From the NCBI RefSeq assembly GCF_004349065.1, contig NZ_SMKZ01000051.1, forward strand, positions 1 to 48,433: a stretch of DNA of 48,433 bases, written 5' to 3'. This DNA comes from Jiangella asiatica (lineage in GTDB: Bacteria > Actinomycetota > Actinomycetes > Jiangellales > Jiangellaceae). The notes under the pieces were generated by a model, which saw nothing but the letters and a program-made list of their open reading frames with translations, was not told the origin of the DNA and did no database searches. Position 1 is the stretch's first letter, and each line of letters opens with the position of its first letter. The position numbers were made by a program, and so were the translations under genes. This document shows, piece after piece, positions 1 through 8,056 of the stretch.

Positions 1-848
1 GGGTCGGGGTCGGGGTCGGCTGCCCGGTCGGCGTCGGCTCGGGCGTGGGTTCGGGCGTGGGTTCGACGGTGACCGTGGGGTCGTCGGCGACCGGCTGCTC
101 GGGCTGCTGCGCCTCCTGCTCGGCTTCGAGACCCTCCTGACGCTGCCGCTCCAGCTCCACCGTCGTGCCGCGGGCGGCGGCGAGCTGCGCCAGCGCCGTC
201 GACCGCTCGGCCTCGACCGCCGCGAGCGCCTGCTCCTGCCCGGCGACGGCGGCCTCCGCGGCGTCGCGGGCGGCCTCGGCCTCCTGGGCGGCCCCCTCCC
301 GGACGGCTCGCGCCTGCGCCGCGTCGGCGGCCGCCTCGTCCGCGGCAGCTGTAGCGTCCTTGGCGCGCTCGACGATGGTGGCCTGGGAGCGGGTCACCGC
401 GCGCAGAGCGCCGACACCGTCGTACAGTGCCTCCCCGTCCTCGGCGCCGAGCACCAGGCCGACGGTGGCCAGCTGGCCGCCCTGGCTGTACGACTCCGCC
501 GCCATCCGGCCGAGGTCGATCCGGGCCCGCTCGGCCTCGGCGGCCCTCCGGTCGGCGCTCTCCTGTGCCGCCTGCTCGGCCGCCTGGGCCTCCTCGAGCA
601 GGACTCGGGCGCCGTTGTAGGCCTCGACGGCCTTGGCGGCCTGGATGTAGAGCGCGTCGACCTCGGCCGCGAGGCTCGCGAGCCGGGCCTCCAGCGCCGC
701 GACACTGCCGGCGGCGGCCGCCTCGGCGTCGCGAGCCTCCTCGATGTCACTCTCACTGGGATAGGTCGGGTCGGCGAACGCCGGCCCGACCACGCCCCCG
801 GCTGCCAAGGCGGTGGCCATCACACTCGCGACGATCCCCGTTCGCACT
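1..848 (-). CDS. Secreted coiled-coil protein, NlpC/P60-exporter N-terminal type (partial, 3' end missing)
   Basis: The frame runs off the left edge, so only about 282 N-terminal residues are present. It starts with GTG at 848, preceded by a GGGGGAGG ribosome site. A signal peptide (about residues 1-25, cut after AFA|DP) is followed by a long alanine/glutamate-rich coiled coil (about 30-240) and then a Pro-Thr/Glu linker at the window edge. Secreted peptidoglycan hydrolases of the RipA/NlpC-P60 or M23 type in actinobacteria have exactly this order: signal peptide, coiled coil that keeps the enzyme inactive or docks to FtsEX, PT linker, catalytic domain. The catalytic domain lies outside the window, so the enzyme class is inferred. 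It is probably a cell-wall hydrolase acting outside the membrane. Confidence 0.75.
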
Positions 849-914
849 CCTGGCAACCTCCCCCGTATCAGGCGTCCCAATGAGCAGACTAGCCACGAAA
901 ATCACGCTGAGGAA

Positions 915-941
915 CAGGAATCACAGGAATTTCAGGAGTCA
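915..941. repeat. Three tandem 9-bp repeats upstream of the secreted coiled-coil gene
   Basis: Three consecutive 9-bp units (CAGGAATCA, CAGGAATTT, CAGGAGTCA) lie about 70 bp upstream of the GTG at 848, in an unusually AT-rich stretch. They sit where a transcription factor could act on the minus-strand gene. I cannot assign a regulator. Cell-wall hydrolase genes in this group are often controlled by the response regulator MtrA, but the 9-bp period is not a typical spacing for that family. Confidence 0.4.
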
Positions 942-994
942 CACGGCGTGTCGCCTTGACCAACCACATTGTTGTAATTTTGCAAGGATCCTGG

Positions 995-1477
995 TCACAC
1001 CGGCGTGTTGGCCCCGGGCTCCGGTTCGGTCCGCGGCGACTGGATGCGTCGCAGGAGGGGCGACAGGACCAGCACGCTCCGGGTGCGCGCCACGAACGGC
1101 TCCGCCGAGATCTCGGTCAGCACCCGCTCGAAGTGCTGCATGCTCCCGGCGAACACGTGCAGCAGGGCGTCGGCGTCGCCGGTGACCATGAACGCCTCCA
1201 CCACCTCCGGATACGTGCGAATGCGGCGGGCGATATCGGCGCCGGAGGTGCGTGGGTTGCAGAACACCTCGACGTAGGCCTCGGTGCCCCAGCCGACCTC
1301 CGCCGGCTCCACCCGCACGGTGAACCCCGTCACCACGCCGCGGGCGCGCAGCCGGTCCACCCGGCGCTTCACCGCCGGCGCCGACAGGTTGACCTTCGCA
1401 CCGATGGAGCCGTAGCTGGCCCGGCCGTCGGCCATCAGCGCCCGGATGATCTGTTCGTCGATGGCGTCGAGAGTCAT
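995..1477 (-). CDS. Lrp/AsnC family transcriptional regulator
   Basis: This 160-residue protein has the normal Lrp length. An N-terminal helix-turn-helix (about residues 5-50, beginning LDAIDEQIIRALMADGR) is followed by an alpha/beta RAM ligand-binding domain (about 65-150). The ATG at 1477 is preferred because it places the HTH at the N-terminus; the longer frame to 1588 adds 37 residues with no Lrp character. It is transcribed divergently from the amidinohydrolase/ornithine aminotransferase pair, the arrangement seen around rocD in mycobacteria. It is therefore probably the amino-acid-responsive regulator of that operon. The ligand (arginine or ornithine) is inferred. Confidence 0.88.
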   Translation of the reverse strand: MTLDAIDEQIIRALMADGRASYGSIGAKVNLSAPAVKRRVDRLRARGVVTGFTVRVEPAEVGWGTEAYVEVFCNPRTSGADIARRIRTYPEVVEAFMVTGDADALLHVFAGSMQHFERVLTEISAEPFVARTRSVLVLSPLLRRIQSPRTEPEPGANTPV

Positions 1478-1507
1478 GTGAGGGATCGTCCCGGCTGGAC
1501 CGTGTCT

Positions 1508-1552
1508 GACGCAACGAATCGCCGAGCATACGAGATACGACGCAACGTTTCG
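1508..1552. promoter_or_regulatory. Candidate Lrp operator: 14-bp direct repeats 31 bp apart
   Basis: Two near-identical 14-mers, GACGCAACGAATCG (1508) and GACGCAACGTTTCG (1539), lie in the divergent promoter region. The 31-bp spacing is about three helical turns, so both faces align, as expected for an Lrp octamer that wraps DNA. Binding is inferred only from position and spacing. Confidence 0.5.
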
Positions 1553-1614
1553 CACACATACGCGCAATGGAACGGTCTGGATCGCCACTCATCGCCGGCC
1601 CTACCTTCTGAGAT

Positions 1615-2490
1615 GTGACCGTGAACGACGCCACGGAGCTCACCCGGCTCCCTCCCACCGGCCCCCGCGCCGCGACGACCCGCGACTACGTGATGTGCCG
1701 GCCCGATCACTTCGCCGTGCGCTACTCCATCAACGTCTGGATGGACCCGGACCAACCCGTCGACCGCGACCTGGCTCTCGCGCAGTGGGAGACCCTGCGC
1801 GCCACCTACGAACGGCTCGGCCACCGCGTGCACCTGCTGCACCCGCTCACCGGCCTGCCGGACATGGTCTTCGCGGCGAACGGCGCGTTCGTCGTCGGCG
1901 ACCACGCCCTCGGCGCACGGTTCCGCGAGCGGGTTCGCGCCGACGAGGCGCCCGCCCATCGCGCCTGGCTGGAAGGCGTCGGCATCGGCGTCCACGAGCC
2001 CAGCGCCGTCAACGAGGGCGAGGGCGACTTCGCGTGGGCCGGCGGCCGCATCCTGGCCGGCGCCGGCTTTCGGTCCGACCCGGCCGCGCACGACGAGCTG
2101 GCCGCTGTCTTCGACGCTCCGGTGGTGCCGTTGGAGCTGGTCGACCCACGCTTCTACCACCTCGACACGGCACTGGCCGTGCTTGACCGCGACACCATCG
2201 CCTACTACCCGCCCGCGTTCGCGCCGGCCAGCCGGGACCTGCTGGCCCGGATGTACCCGGAGGCGATCGTGGCCACCGAGGCCGACGCACTGGTACTCGG
2301 CCTCAACGCCGTCAGCGACGGCCGGCACGTAGTGCTCGCCGCGCAGGCGGTCGAGCTCGCGGTCGCCGTCGCGCGCGCCGGGTTCGAGCCGATCCCCGTC
2401 GACGTCTGCGAGCTGTTGAAGGCCGGCGGCGGCGTCAAGTGCGCCACTCTTGAACTGCACCACCCGAACACTGCCGAGGAGCAGCCGTGA
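1615..2490 (+). CDS. Dimethylargininase-like amidinohydrolase (DDAH / arginine dihydrolase superfamily)
   Basis: This 291-residue enzyme belongs to the guanidino-group-modifying (pentein) superfamily. Expected catalytic residues are visible: His182 in FYHLDT and nucleophile Cys276 in GGGVKCATLELH, with LPDMVFAANGAF near residue 85. DDAH turns methylated arginine into citrulline. Related ArgZ/AgrE-type enzymes turn arginine into ornithine, which would fit better here because the next gene, overlapping by 4 bp (GTGA at 2487-2490), is ornithine aminotransferase. M. tuberculosis has the same order (an AsnC-type regulator, this family, rocD). The start is GTG at 1615, with no clear ribosome site. 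The family is secure; the substrate is open. Confidence 0.88.
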   Translation: MTVNDATELTRLPPTGPRAATTRDYVMCRPDHFAVRYSINVWMDPDQPVDRDLALAQWETLRATYERLGHRVHLLHPLTGLPDMVFAANGAFVVGDHALGARFRERVRADEAPAHRAWLEGVGIGVHEPSAVNEGEGDFAWAGGRILAGAGFRSDPAAHDELAAVFDAPVVPLELVDPRFYHLDTALAVLDRDTIAYYPPAFAPASRDLLARMYPEAIVATEADALVLGLNAVSDGRHVVLAAQAVELAVAVARAGFEPIPVDVCELLKAGGGVKCATLELHHPNTAEEQP

Positions 2491-3710
2491 CCACCCACGC
2501 CACTCGAACCGACGACGCGATCGCGCTCGCCGAGCGCAGCACCGCGCACAACTACCATCCGCTCCCCGTCGTCGTCACCGAGGCCGAGGGCGCGTGGGTG
2601 ACCGACGTCGAAGGCCGCCGGTACCTCGACTTCCTCGCCGCCTACTCCGCGGTCAACTTCGGTCACCGCAACCCGGAGATCGTGGCCGCGGTCAAGGCGC
2701 AGCTCGACCGCGTGACGCTGACCAGCCGGGCGTTCCACCATGACCTGCTCGGGCCGTTCGCGCGCGAGCTCGCCGACCTGGCCGGGAAGCACCTGGTGCT
2801 GCCGATGAACACCGGCGCCGAGGCCGTCGAGACCGGGCTGAAGGTCGCCCGCAAGTGGGGCTACGAGGTCAAGGGCGTCCCCGCGGACCGGGCCACCGTC
2901 ATCGTGGCCGAGGGCAACTTCCACGGCCGCACCATCAGCGTCGTCAGCTTCTCCACCGACCCGGTCGCGCGCACCCACTTCGGGCCGTTCACACCCGGCT
3001 TCGAGGTCGTCCCCTACGGCGACGCCACCGCGATCGCCGACGCCATCGACGAGACGACGGTCGCGGTGCTCGTCGAGCCGATCCAGGGCGAGTCCGGCGT
3101 CGTCGTACCGCCGGCCGGCTACCTGTCGCAGGTGCGTCAGCTGTGCGACGCGCGGCAGGTGCTGTTCGTCGCCGACGAGATCCAGTCCGGGCTGGGCCGC
3201 ACCGGCACCACGTTCGCGTGCGAGCACGAGGGTGTCGTGCCGGACCTCTATCTGCTCGGCAAGGCGCTGGGCGGCGGCGTCGTGCCGGTGTCGGCCGTGG
3301 TGGGCAACCGCGACGTCCTCGGTGTCATCCACCCGGGCGAGCACGGCAGCACCTTCGGCGGCAACCCGCTGGCCTGCGCGGCCGGTCGCGCCGTCGTGGC
3401 CATGCTGTCCACCGGCCACTGGCAGCGGGCCGCCGCCGAGCTCGGCGAGCACCTGCACAGCCGGCTGTCGGAGCTGGTCGGACGGGGCGTCGTCGGCGTC
3501 CGCGGCCGCGGGTTGTGGGCCGGTGTCGATATCGACCCGGCCCTGATGACCGGCCGGGAGGCCTCCGAGGCGCTGATCGGCGAAGGCATCCTGGTCAAGG
3601 ACACCCACGGGTCGACGATCCGGCTGGCGCCGCCGCTCGTGGTCACCCGCGACGAGATCGATCTCGCGGTCGACGCTCTGGGCCGGGTGCTGTCAGCGCG
3701 TGGCGCGTGA
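2487..3710 (+). CDS. rocD: Ornithine--oxo-acid aminotransferase
   Basis: This 407-residue class III PLP aminotransferase has the normal OAT length. It moves the delta-amino group of ornithine to 2-oxoglutarate, giving glutamate semialdehyde for proline or glutamate synthesis. The PLP site is visible as the aspartate in FVADEIQSGLGRTG and the lysine in LLGKALGGGVVPVSAV. A segment around NTGAEAVETGLKVARKWGYE is typical of OAT. The GTG start overlaps the stop of the upstream amidinohydrolase (GTGA) and has GAGGAG just before it, so translation is coupled. The two enzymes probably form an arginine-to-glutamate route under the divergent Lrp regulator. Confidence 0.93.
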   Translation: MTTHATRTDDAIALAERSTAHNYHPLPVVVTEAEGAWVTDVEGRRYLDFLAAYSAVNFGHRNPEIVAAVKAQLDRVTLTSRAFHHDLLGPFARELADLAGKHLVLPMNTGAEAVETGLKVARKWGYEVKGVPADRATVIVAEGNFHGRTISVVSFSTDPVARTHFGPFTPGFEVVPYGDATAIADAIDETTVAVLVEPIQGESGVVVPPAGYLSQVRQLCDARQVLFVADEIQSGLGRTGTTFACEHEGVVPDLYLLGKALGGGVVPVSAVVGNRDVLGVIHPGEHGSTFGGNPLACAAGRAVVAMLSTGHWQRAAAELGEHLHSRLSELVGRGVVGVRGRGLWAGVDIDPALMTGREASEALIGEGILVKDTHGSTIRLAPPLVVTRDEIDLAVDALGRVLSARGA

Positions 3711-3732
3711 CCTTCCGGACATCTGGCGGGCG

Positions 3733-3738
3733 TACGGT
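3733..3738 (+). promoter_or_regulatory. -10 hexamer of a leaderless start
   Basis: TACGGT ends 6 nt before the GTG at 3745. This TAnnnT-to-start spacing is the usual actinobacterial leaderless arrangement, and it supports 3745 rather than the overlapping GTG at 3700 as the start of the small gene. Confidence 0.5.
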
Positions 3739-3744
3739 GACCGG

Positions 3745-3918
3745 GTGGCCAACAAGTCCGATGACGACGTCACCGTCCTGCGCGTCGACCCGACCGTCTG
3801 GGCCCACGCCCTGAAAGCGGCCGACGGCGACGCCAGGCGCATCGAGATCCGCGGCGAATTCGACGTCGTCGTGCACAACGACCCACTACCGCCGGGCCAG
3901 CGGGTCAACGTGACCTAA
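3745..3918 (+). CDS. Small conserved-looking protein of unknown function (57 aa)
   Basis: This 57-residue acidic/basic mixed protein has no membrane segment or signal peptide. It begins VANKSDDDVTVLRVDP and ends with a hydrophobic strand pattern (RIEIRGEFDVVVHND). An in-frame GTG at 3700 would overlap rocD by 11 bp, but a TACGGT hexamer at 3733 and the absence of a ribosome site favour a leaderless start at 3745. Small proteins with this DDVTVLRVDP opening appear to occur in other actinobacteria, to my recollection, but I know no function. Confidence 0.6.
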   Translation: MANKSDDDVTVLRVDPTVWAHALKAADGDARRIEIRGEFDVVVHNDPLPPGQRVNVT

Positions 3919-4089
3919 GTCTGACCCCCGGCCCACATGAGGCCCCAAATGATCACGTTCGGCACGATATTTCGTGTCACACCATGCCTGTACGCCTCGT
4001 GATGCACGAGCAGTCCTGGTGATGTGCGTGTCACAGCGTGGCCGCGTGCCCCACCTTCATCGTCGGGGACGACGGCGAAGGGTGCGGCC

Positions 4090-5283
4090 ATGGTGGTGAG
4101 CGACGGCGGCCGGGCCGACGCCGGCGCTGGGGCGCGAGCGGCCGGAGCGGGCGGCGCGGGCGGAATCCGCCGCGCGGTGGAAGAGCTGCTTCGGGTCGAG
4201 GCGGAGGTGTCGCGCCTGGTCGACGGGGCCGCCCGAGACGCCGGCCGGCAAGGCGCCCGGGTCGCCGACGTGCTACGCCAGGCTCGGCACCCGCCCGTAC
4301 GAAACACCGCCGACGAGGTCGCCGGCCTCTCCGCCACGCTGCCCGGCGCGATCGAGCCGATCGCGCAGACGAGCTCGGCTGCGCTGGCGACCGAGGTCCA
4401 CGCACTCCTGGGTCTGCTCGCCGTCGACCACCACCACCTCGACCCGCTTCCGCCGCTGAACACCGGCGCGCCGAGGACGTCTGGCGGGATGGCCGGCGCC
4501 TTCCCGGAGGGCTTCGCCCGCGACTACGTCCAGACCGTCCTCGACGACCTCCGTCGCGGCCGCGCCACCACCAAGGACCAAGCCGGCGCCCACCCTGACG
4601 CGGACCAAGCGCTCGTCGACGCCGCCCGCGGCGCCATCGTCGCCGCCGTGTCGCCGCAGCACCGGCGGCAGGTGGACGACTGGCTGAGCCACCCCGACTG
4701 TCACGCGGTCGAGCTGCACGGGCCCCAGGTCAGTGACCGCGAGCTGGAACTGCGGGCCGGCTGGACCCGCCCACCCGACCGCGGAATCGGCAACGCCGAC
4801 CCGTGGCGCCTCCGCGACGACGGCAAGGTCGTCTCCAAACACAGGGCCGGCACCGAGGCAACCCGCTTCACCTCAGCCGAAGCCTTCGCCCGTCCCCTGG
4901 AGATGTTCCTCGACATCGCCGACCGCCACCCGGGCGGCCTGGAGCATCTCCTCGACGAGAACTTCCCTGCCGGGATTGCGCCGGTCTTCATCGATGCGGC
5001 GTCCGCCGGAGTCAGACCTGATGACCTGACCGGGTTCCGCGGTACTGGCACCGGGACGGCCGCGGCGGCCAAGGACTGGCGCAAGATGCGCACCGCCGCG
5101 ATGAAGAAGGAAGGGGAATGCCTGCCACCGGTACGCACGGTTGCCTACGATCCGACCGTGGAAGGATCGGTTCCGGGCGTGCGGCTGATCTTCACCAGGA
5201 ACGCCGAGGGCTGGGTCATGACCACGTACTATCCGGCCGGCGAGCCCTCGTACGACAACGTTCGGTTGGAGGAGTTGACGTGA
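4090..5283 (+). CDS. Probable polymorphic toxin with C-terminal RNase-like (BECR/RNase A-like) domain
   Basis: This 397-residue protein has no signal peptide. The N-terminal third is helical and Ala/Glu/Arg-rich. The C-terminal part (about residues 200-397) looks like the bacterial RNase A-like toxins of CdiA type. It begins with a histidine-containing HAVELHGPQVSDRELELRA segment, continues through EATRFTSAEAFARPLEMF, and ends in GVRLIFTRNAEGWVMTTYYP, where Thr-x-Tyr near the C-terminus would match the reported His/Arg/Thr/Tyr active site. The downstream gene overlaps by 4 bp and has the size of an immunity protein. The ATG at 4090 has GAAGGG 7 nt upstream. No WXG100, LXG, RHS or TpsA delivery domain is seen, so the secretion route is unknown. 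The toxin call is inference from motif and context. Confidence 0.6.
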   Translation: MVVSDGGRADAGAGARAAGAGGAGGIRRAVEELLRVEAEVSRLVDGAARDAGRQGARVADVLRQARHPPVRNTADEVAGLSATLPGAIEPIAQTSSAALATEVHALLGLLAVDHHHLDPLPPLNTGAPRTSGGMAGAFPEGFARDYVQTVLDDLRRGRATTKDQAGAHPDADQALVDAARGAIVAAVSPQHRRQVDDWLSHPDCHAVELHGPQVSDRELELRAGWTRPPDRGIGNADPWRLRDDGKVVSKHRAGTEATRFTSAEAFARPLEMFLDIADRHPGGLEHLLDENFPAGIAPVFIDAASAGVRPDDLTGFRGTGTGTAAAAKDWRKMRTAAMKKEGECLPPVRTVAYDPTVEGSVPGVRLIFTRNAEGWVMTTYYPAGEPSYDNVRLEELT

Positions 5284-5825
5284 TCCCGCGCTCCAAGAAC
5301 TTCCGGAGCTGGTTCGCCTGGTTCAGCGATACCTCTCAGGAGCCGCGCCACTACATCGATGGCTGTGAGCGGGTTCTGCAATGGCTCGCCGAGGACGCCG
5401 AGGGTTTTTCCCAGTTTCGCGAGGAGCTGGCTGCGCACATCCGCGACTCCTCGTTGCCCCCGCCACGCCGCGAGACGCAATGGACGACGGATGAGTGGCT
5501 GCGCGGCGTCTGGTTCGACGCGTTCGGGCCCGAGCCGCCGCCGGACGACCCGTATCCCGTGCCGGCTGAGCAGTGGGGCCGAGTCCGCTTCACCGACTAC
5601 ATGCTGCACGCCGTCGACGAGGACGAAGAGGGAAGCAGCGACGGCGCCGCGGAGTGGCTGGCGCGACACGGGCTGACAGCACAGGGAATCCACGACGCCC
5701 CGACCGACGGCATGATGAACGTCCGGCCGCAGCCGGAGGACTACCTGGACCGTCTGAAGCGGCTCACCGAGGCCGGGTTACGCGAGCCGCAGCCCGGCGA
5801 GCCCTGGTACTCATCGCCCGCCTGA
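5280..5825 (+). CDS. Probable immunity protein for the upstream toxin
   Basis: This 181-residue acidic, tryptophan-rich soluble protein has no signal peptide or membrane segment. Its GTG at 5280 overlaps the toxin stop (GTGA), and GGAGGAG sits 5-6 nt upstream inside the end of the toxin gene, giving tight translational coupling. That is expected where the antidote must be made with the toxin. I do not recognise the family. The immunity call rests on position, size and acidity. The longer frame opening at 5118 lies inside the toxin gene and is rejected. The gene ends 3 bp from the convergent chelatase gene. Confidence 0.55.
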   Translation: MIPRSKNFRSWFAWFSDTSQEPRHYIDGCERVLQWLAEDAEGFSQFREELAAHIRDSSLPPPRRETQWTTDEWLRGVWFDAFGPEPPPDDPYPVPAEQWGRVRFTDYMLHAVDEDEEGSSDGAAEWLARHGLTAQGIHDAPTDGMMNVRPQPEDYLDRLKRLTEAGLREPQPGEPWYSSPA

Positions 5826-5828
5826 GCG

Positions 5829-6518
5829 TTACGGCGCCACGGCCTCCAGGTAGCGCGACGCGATCAGGTCGGCCACCAGCGGGTGCGGCCCGATCGGGGG
5901 CGCCACGACGTCCGCGCCCACCGACGCCAGGCGCTCCTGGAACAGCCCGGGCGCCAGCAGGTACGACGCCACGGCGATCCGGGAGTGTCCGGCCGCCCGC
6001 AGGCCCGCGACGGCATCGGGCACGGCGGGGGCGGCCGTCGTCACGTACGCCGGCACCACCTCGACGCCCAGCTCCGCGGCCAGCCGGCCGGCCGCCACGG
6101 CGACCTCGCCCAGCGCGGCCTGGTCCGACGACCCGGCGGCGGCGATCACGACGGCGTCGGCCACCGGCACGGCGTCGGTCGCCGCGCGCAGCCGCGATGC
6201 CACGGCCGCCACCACCGCCGGGTCCGGGCCGAGTGCGGGCGTCACCGTCACCGCTGCGCCGGTCGCCGCGACGGCGGCCGGCACGTCCACCCGCACGTGG
6301 TAGCCGGAGGCGAGGAACATCGGCACCACGACCGCCCGTCCGTCGAGCTCGGCCAGCACCTCCTCCAGCGTCGGGCCGATCACGTCGACGTAGGCGATCC
6401 GCACCTGCACGCCGGGCAGCCGCTCCCGGACCAGATCCAGCAGCTCCTCCAGCACCACAGGGCCCGCGGGCGCCCGGGTGCCGTGCGCCACCGCCACCAG
6501 CACATCGTGATCGCTCAT
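5829..6518 (-). CDS. Sirohydrochlorin chelatase family protein (CbiX/SirB-like)
   Basis: The 229-residue protein has two repeated half-domains: one begins LVAVAHGTRAPAG with the metal-site histidine near residue 12, the second contains VVIAAAGSSDQAALGEV and a VVPAYVTTAAP strand. The segment VVPMFLASGYHVRVDVP carries the second conserved histidine. These enzymes insert Fe(II) (or Co) into sirohydrochlorin. The nearby cobA and nirB genes make ferrochelation for siroheme the likely role. The ATG at 6518 (MSDHDVLVAVAHG) is chosen over an ATG 9 nt upstream. It lies outside the nir/nas chain, separated from it by an inverted exporter gene. Confidence 0.82.
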   Translation of the reverse strand: MSDHDVLVAVAHGTRAPAGPVVLEELLDLVRERLPGVQVRIAYVDVIGPTLEEVLAELDGRAVVVPMFLASGYHVRVDVPAAVAATGAAVTVTPALGPDPAVVAAVASRLRAATDAVPVADAVVIAAAGSSDQAALGEVAVAAGRLAAELGVEVVPAYVTTAAPAVPDAVAGLRAAGHSRIAVASYLLAPGLFQERLASVGADVVAPPIGPHPLVADLIASRYLEAVAP

Positions 6519-6556
6519 GGCACCCATCTTGCTCGACGTGACGACGCCCACGTCCG

Positions 6557-6562
6557 TACTGT
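6557..6562 (+). promoter_or_regulatory. -10 hexamer of the ThrE-type gene, leaderless start
   Basis: TACTGT ends 6 nt before the GTG at 6569, and no ribosome site is present. The hexamer lies in the short divergent region between the chelatase and exporter genes. Confidence 0.5.
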
Positions 6563-6568
6563 CGAAAC

Positions 6569-8023
6569 GTGACGAGCCCAGTCGATCCCGACCAGCCGGC
6601 TCCGCGGCCAGAACGGCCCGAGCGGCCCGAACGGCAGCTGCGTCAGCGGGCCCGCCGGGTCGTCCGCCCGGAAGGTCCGCCGACGGTGCCGATCGCCATC
6701 CGCGGCAGCCTGAGCGGCCTCACCGCGGACGAGGAGCGCCGCGTACTCGACATGGTGCTGCGCACCGGCGAGGCGATGGTGGCCACCGGCGCTCCTGTCG
6801 CGGACGTCACGGCCGCGCTGCTGCGTCTCGCCGCCGGTTTCGGCGTCACCCGCTGCCAGGTCGACATCACGTTCATCTCGATCATCGCCTCGATCGATCG
6901 CGACGACGACCCCATCACGAAGGTCCGCGTCATCAATGTCCGGACCTCCGACTACAGCCGTCTCGCCGATCTGTTCGACCTGGTGGACGCGGCCCACGAG
7001 CGCAAGGTCACGCTGGAGGAGGCGGAGCGGCGGCTGGACGAGGTACTCGATGCGCCGCACCCGTACCGGCGGTGGATCGTCACGCTCGCGCTCGGCCTGA
7101 TGGCCGCCGGGGTGGCGCTGCTGCTCAACGGCGGCTGGCTGGTGGCGCTGGTGGCCGCCGCGACCACCATGCTCATCGACCGGATCCTGCGGATGCTGCG
7201 GCGCAAGGGCCTGCCGTACCTGTTCCAGCAGGTCATCGGCGCCGCCATCGCCACCGTCGTCGGGCTGGCGGCGCTGTGGGCGGCGGACCGGTTCGGATGG
7301 TCGCCGACGCTGCTGCCGCCGTCGCTGATCGTCGCCTCCGGCATCGTGGTGCTGCTGGCCGGGCTGTCGTTGGTCGGCTCGGCGGAGGACGCGATCGCGG
7401 GGTATCCGCTGACCGCGGCCGCCCGCACCTACGAGGTCGTGCTGCACACCATCGGCCTGGTGGTCGGCATCGGTGTCATGCTCGACCTCGGCCAGCGCGT
7501 CGGCATCCCGCTTACCATCGCTGACCCGGACACCCTCAGCATCCCGACCACCATCCAGATCATCAGCGGCGGCATGATCGCCGGCGCGTGGGGCCTGGCG
7601 TCGTACACCCGGGCGCGGACCGTGCCGGTGGTCGTCGTTGCGGGGATGGTGGCCGCGGGCGTGCTGCTGCTCGCGCGCGACCTGCTCGAGCTCGGGACGG
7701 TGGCGTCGTCGTTCCTGGCCGCACTGGTGGTCGGCCTGTTCGCCGGTGGGATCAGCGAGCGGCTGCGCACGCCCAACCTGGTCATCTCGGTGTGCGGCAT
7801 CACGCCGCTGCTGCCCGGCCTGGCGATCTACAAAGCGATGTTCGCCATGGTGGACTCCGACGACATCGTCGGCGGCACCGGGATGCTCATCGGCGCGTTC
7901 GCCACCGCGCTCGCGCTGGCCGCCGGCGTGACGCTCGGCGAGTACCTGGCCACGCCGCTGCGCTCGGAGATGGACCGCTGGCAGCGTCGCGTCAACCGGC
8001 GCGCCCGCGGTGCCCGCACCTGA
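6569..8023 (+). CDS. Threonine/serine exporter family protein (ThrE type)
   Basis: The 484-residue protein has the ThrE architecture. A cytoplasmic N-terminal domain (about residues 50-165, with TGEAMVATGAPVADVTAALLRLAAGFG) is followed by ten predicted membrane segments from about residue 170, formed by the fused halves that are separate genes in many bacteria. ThrE of Corynebacterium exports threonine and serine using proton-motive force. Its length matches single-chain ThrE. The first 45 residues are Pro/Arg-rich and disordered. It lies inverted between the siroheme chelatase and cobA, with no evident functional link to nitrate assimilation. Confidence 0.85.
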   Translation: MTSPVDPDQPAPRPERPERPERQLRQRARRVVRPEGPPTVPIAIRGSLSGLTADEERRVLDMVLRTGEAMVATGAPVADVTAALLRLAAGFGVTRCQVDITFISIIASIDRDDDPITKVRVINVRTSDYSRLADLFDLVDAAHERKVTLEEAERRLDEVLDAPHPYRRWIVTLALGLMAAGVALLLNGGWLVALVAAATTMLIDRILRMLRRKGLPYLFQQVIGAAIATVVGLAALWAADRFGWSPTLLPPSLIVASGIVVLLAGLSLVGSAEDAIAGYPLTAAARTYEVVLHTIGLVVGIGVMLDLGQRVGIPLTIADPDTLSIPTTIQIISGGMIAGAWGLASYTRARTVPVVVVAGMVAAGVLLLARDLLELGTVASSFLAALVVGLFAGGISERLRTPNLVISVCGITPLLPGLAIYKAMFAMVDSDDIVGGTGMLIGAFATALALAAGVTLGEYLATPLRSEMDRWQRRVNRRARGART

Positions 8024-8056
8024 CCCCCGTCCCACCACCCCTCTCCCCCTCGCGTG

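Noticed and set aside
427-1185. Long open frames opposite the secreted coiled-coil gene and Lrp gene
   Set aside because: They are Arg/Pro-rich antisense frames, expected at this GC content. The minus-strand frames have a signal peptide, an HTH and ribosome sites.
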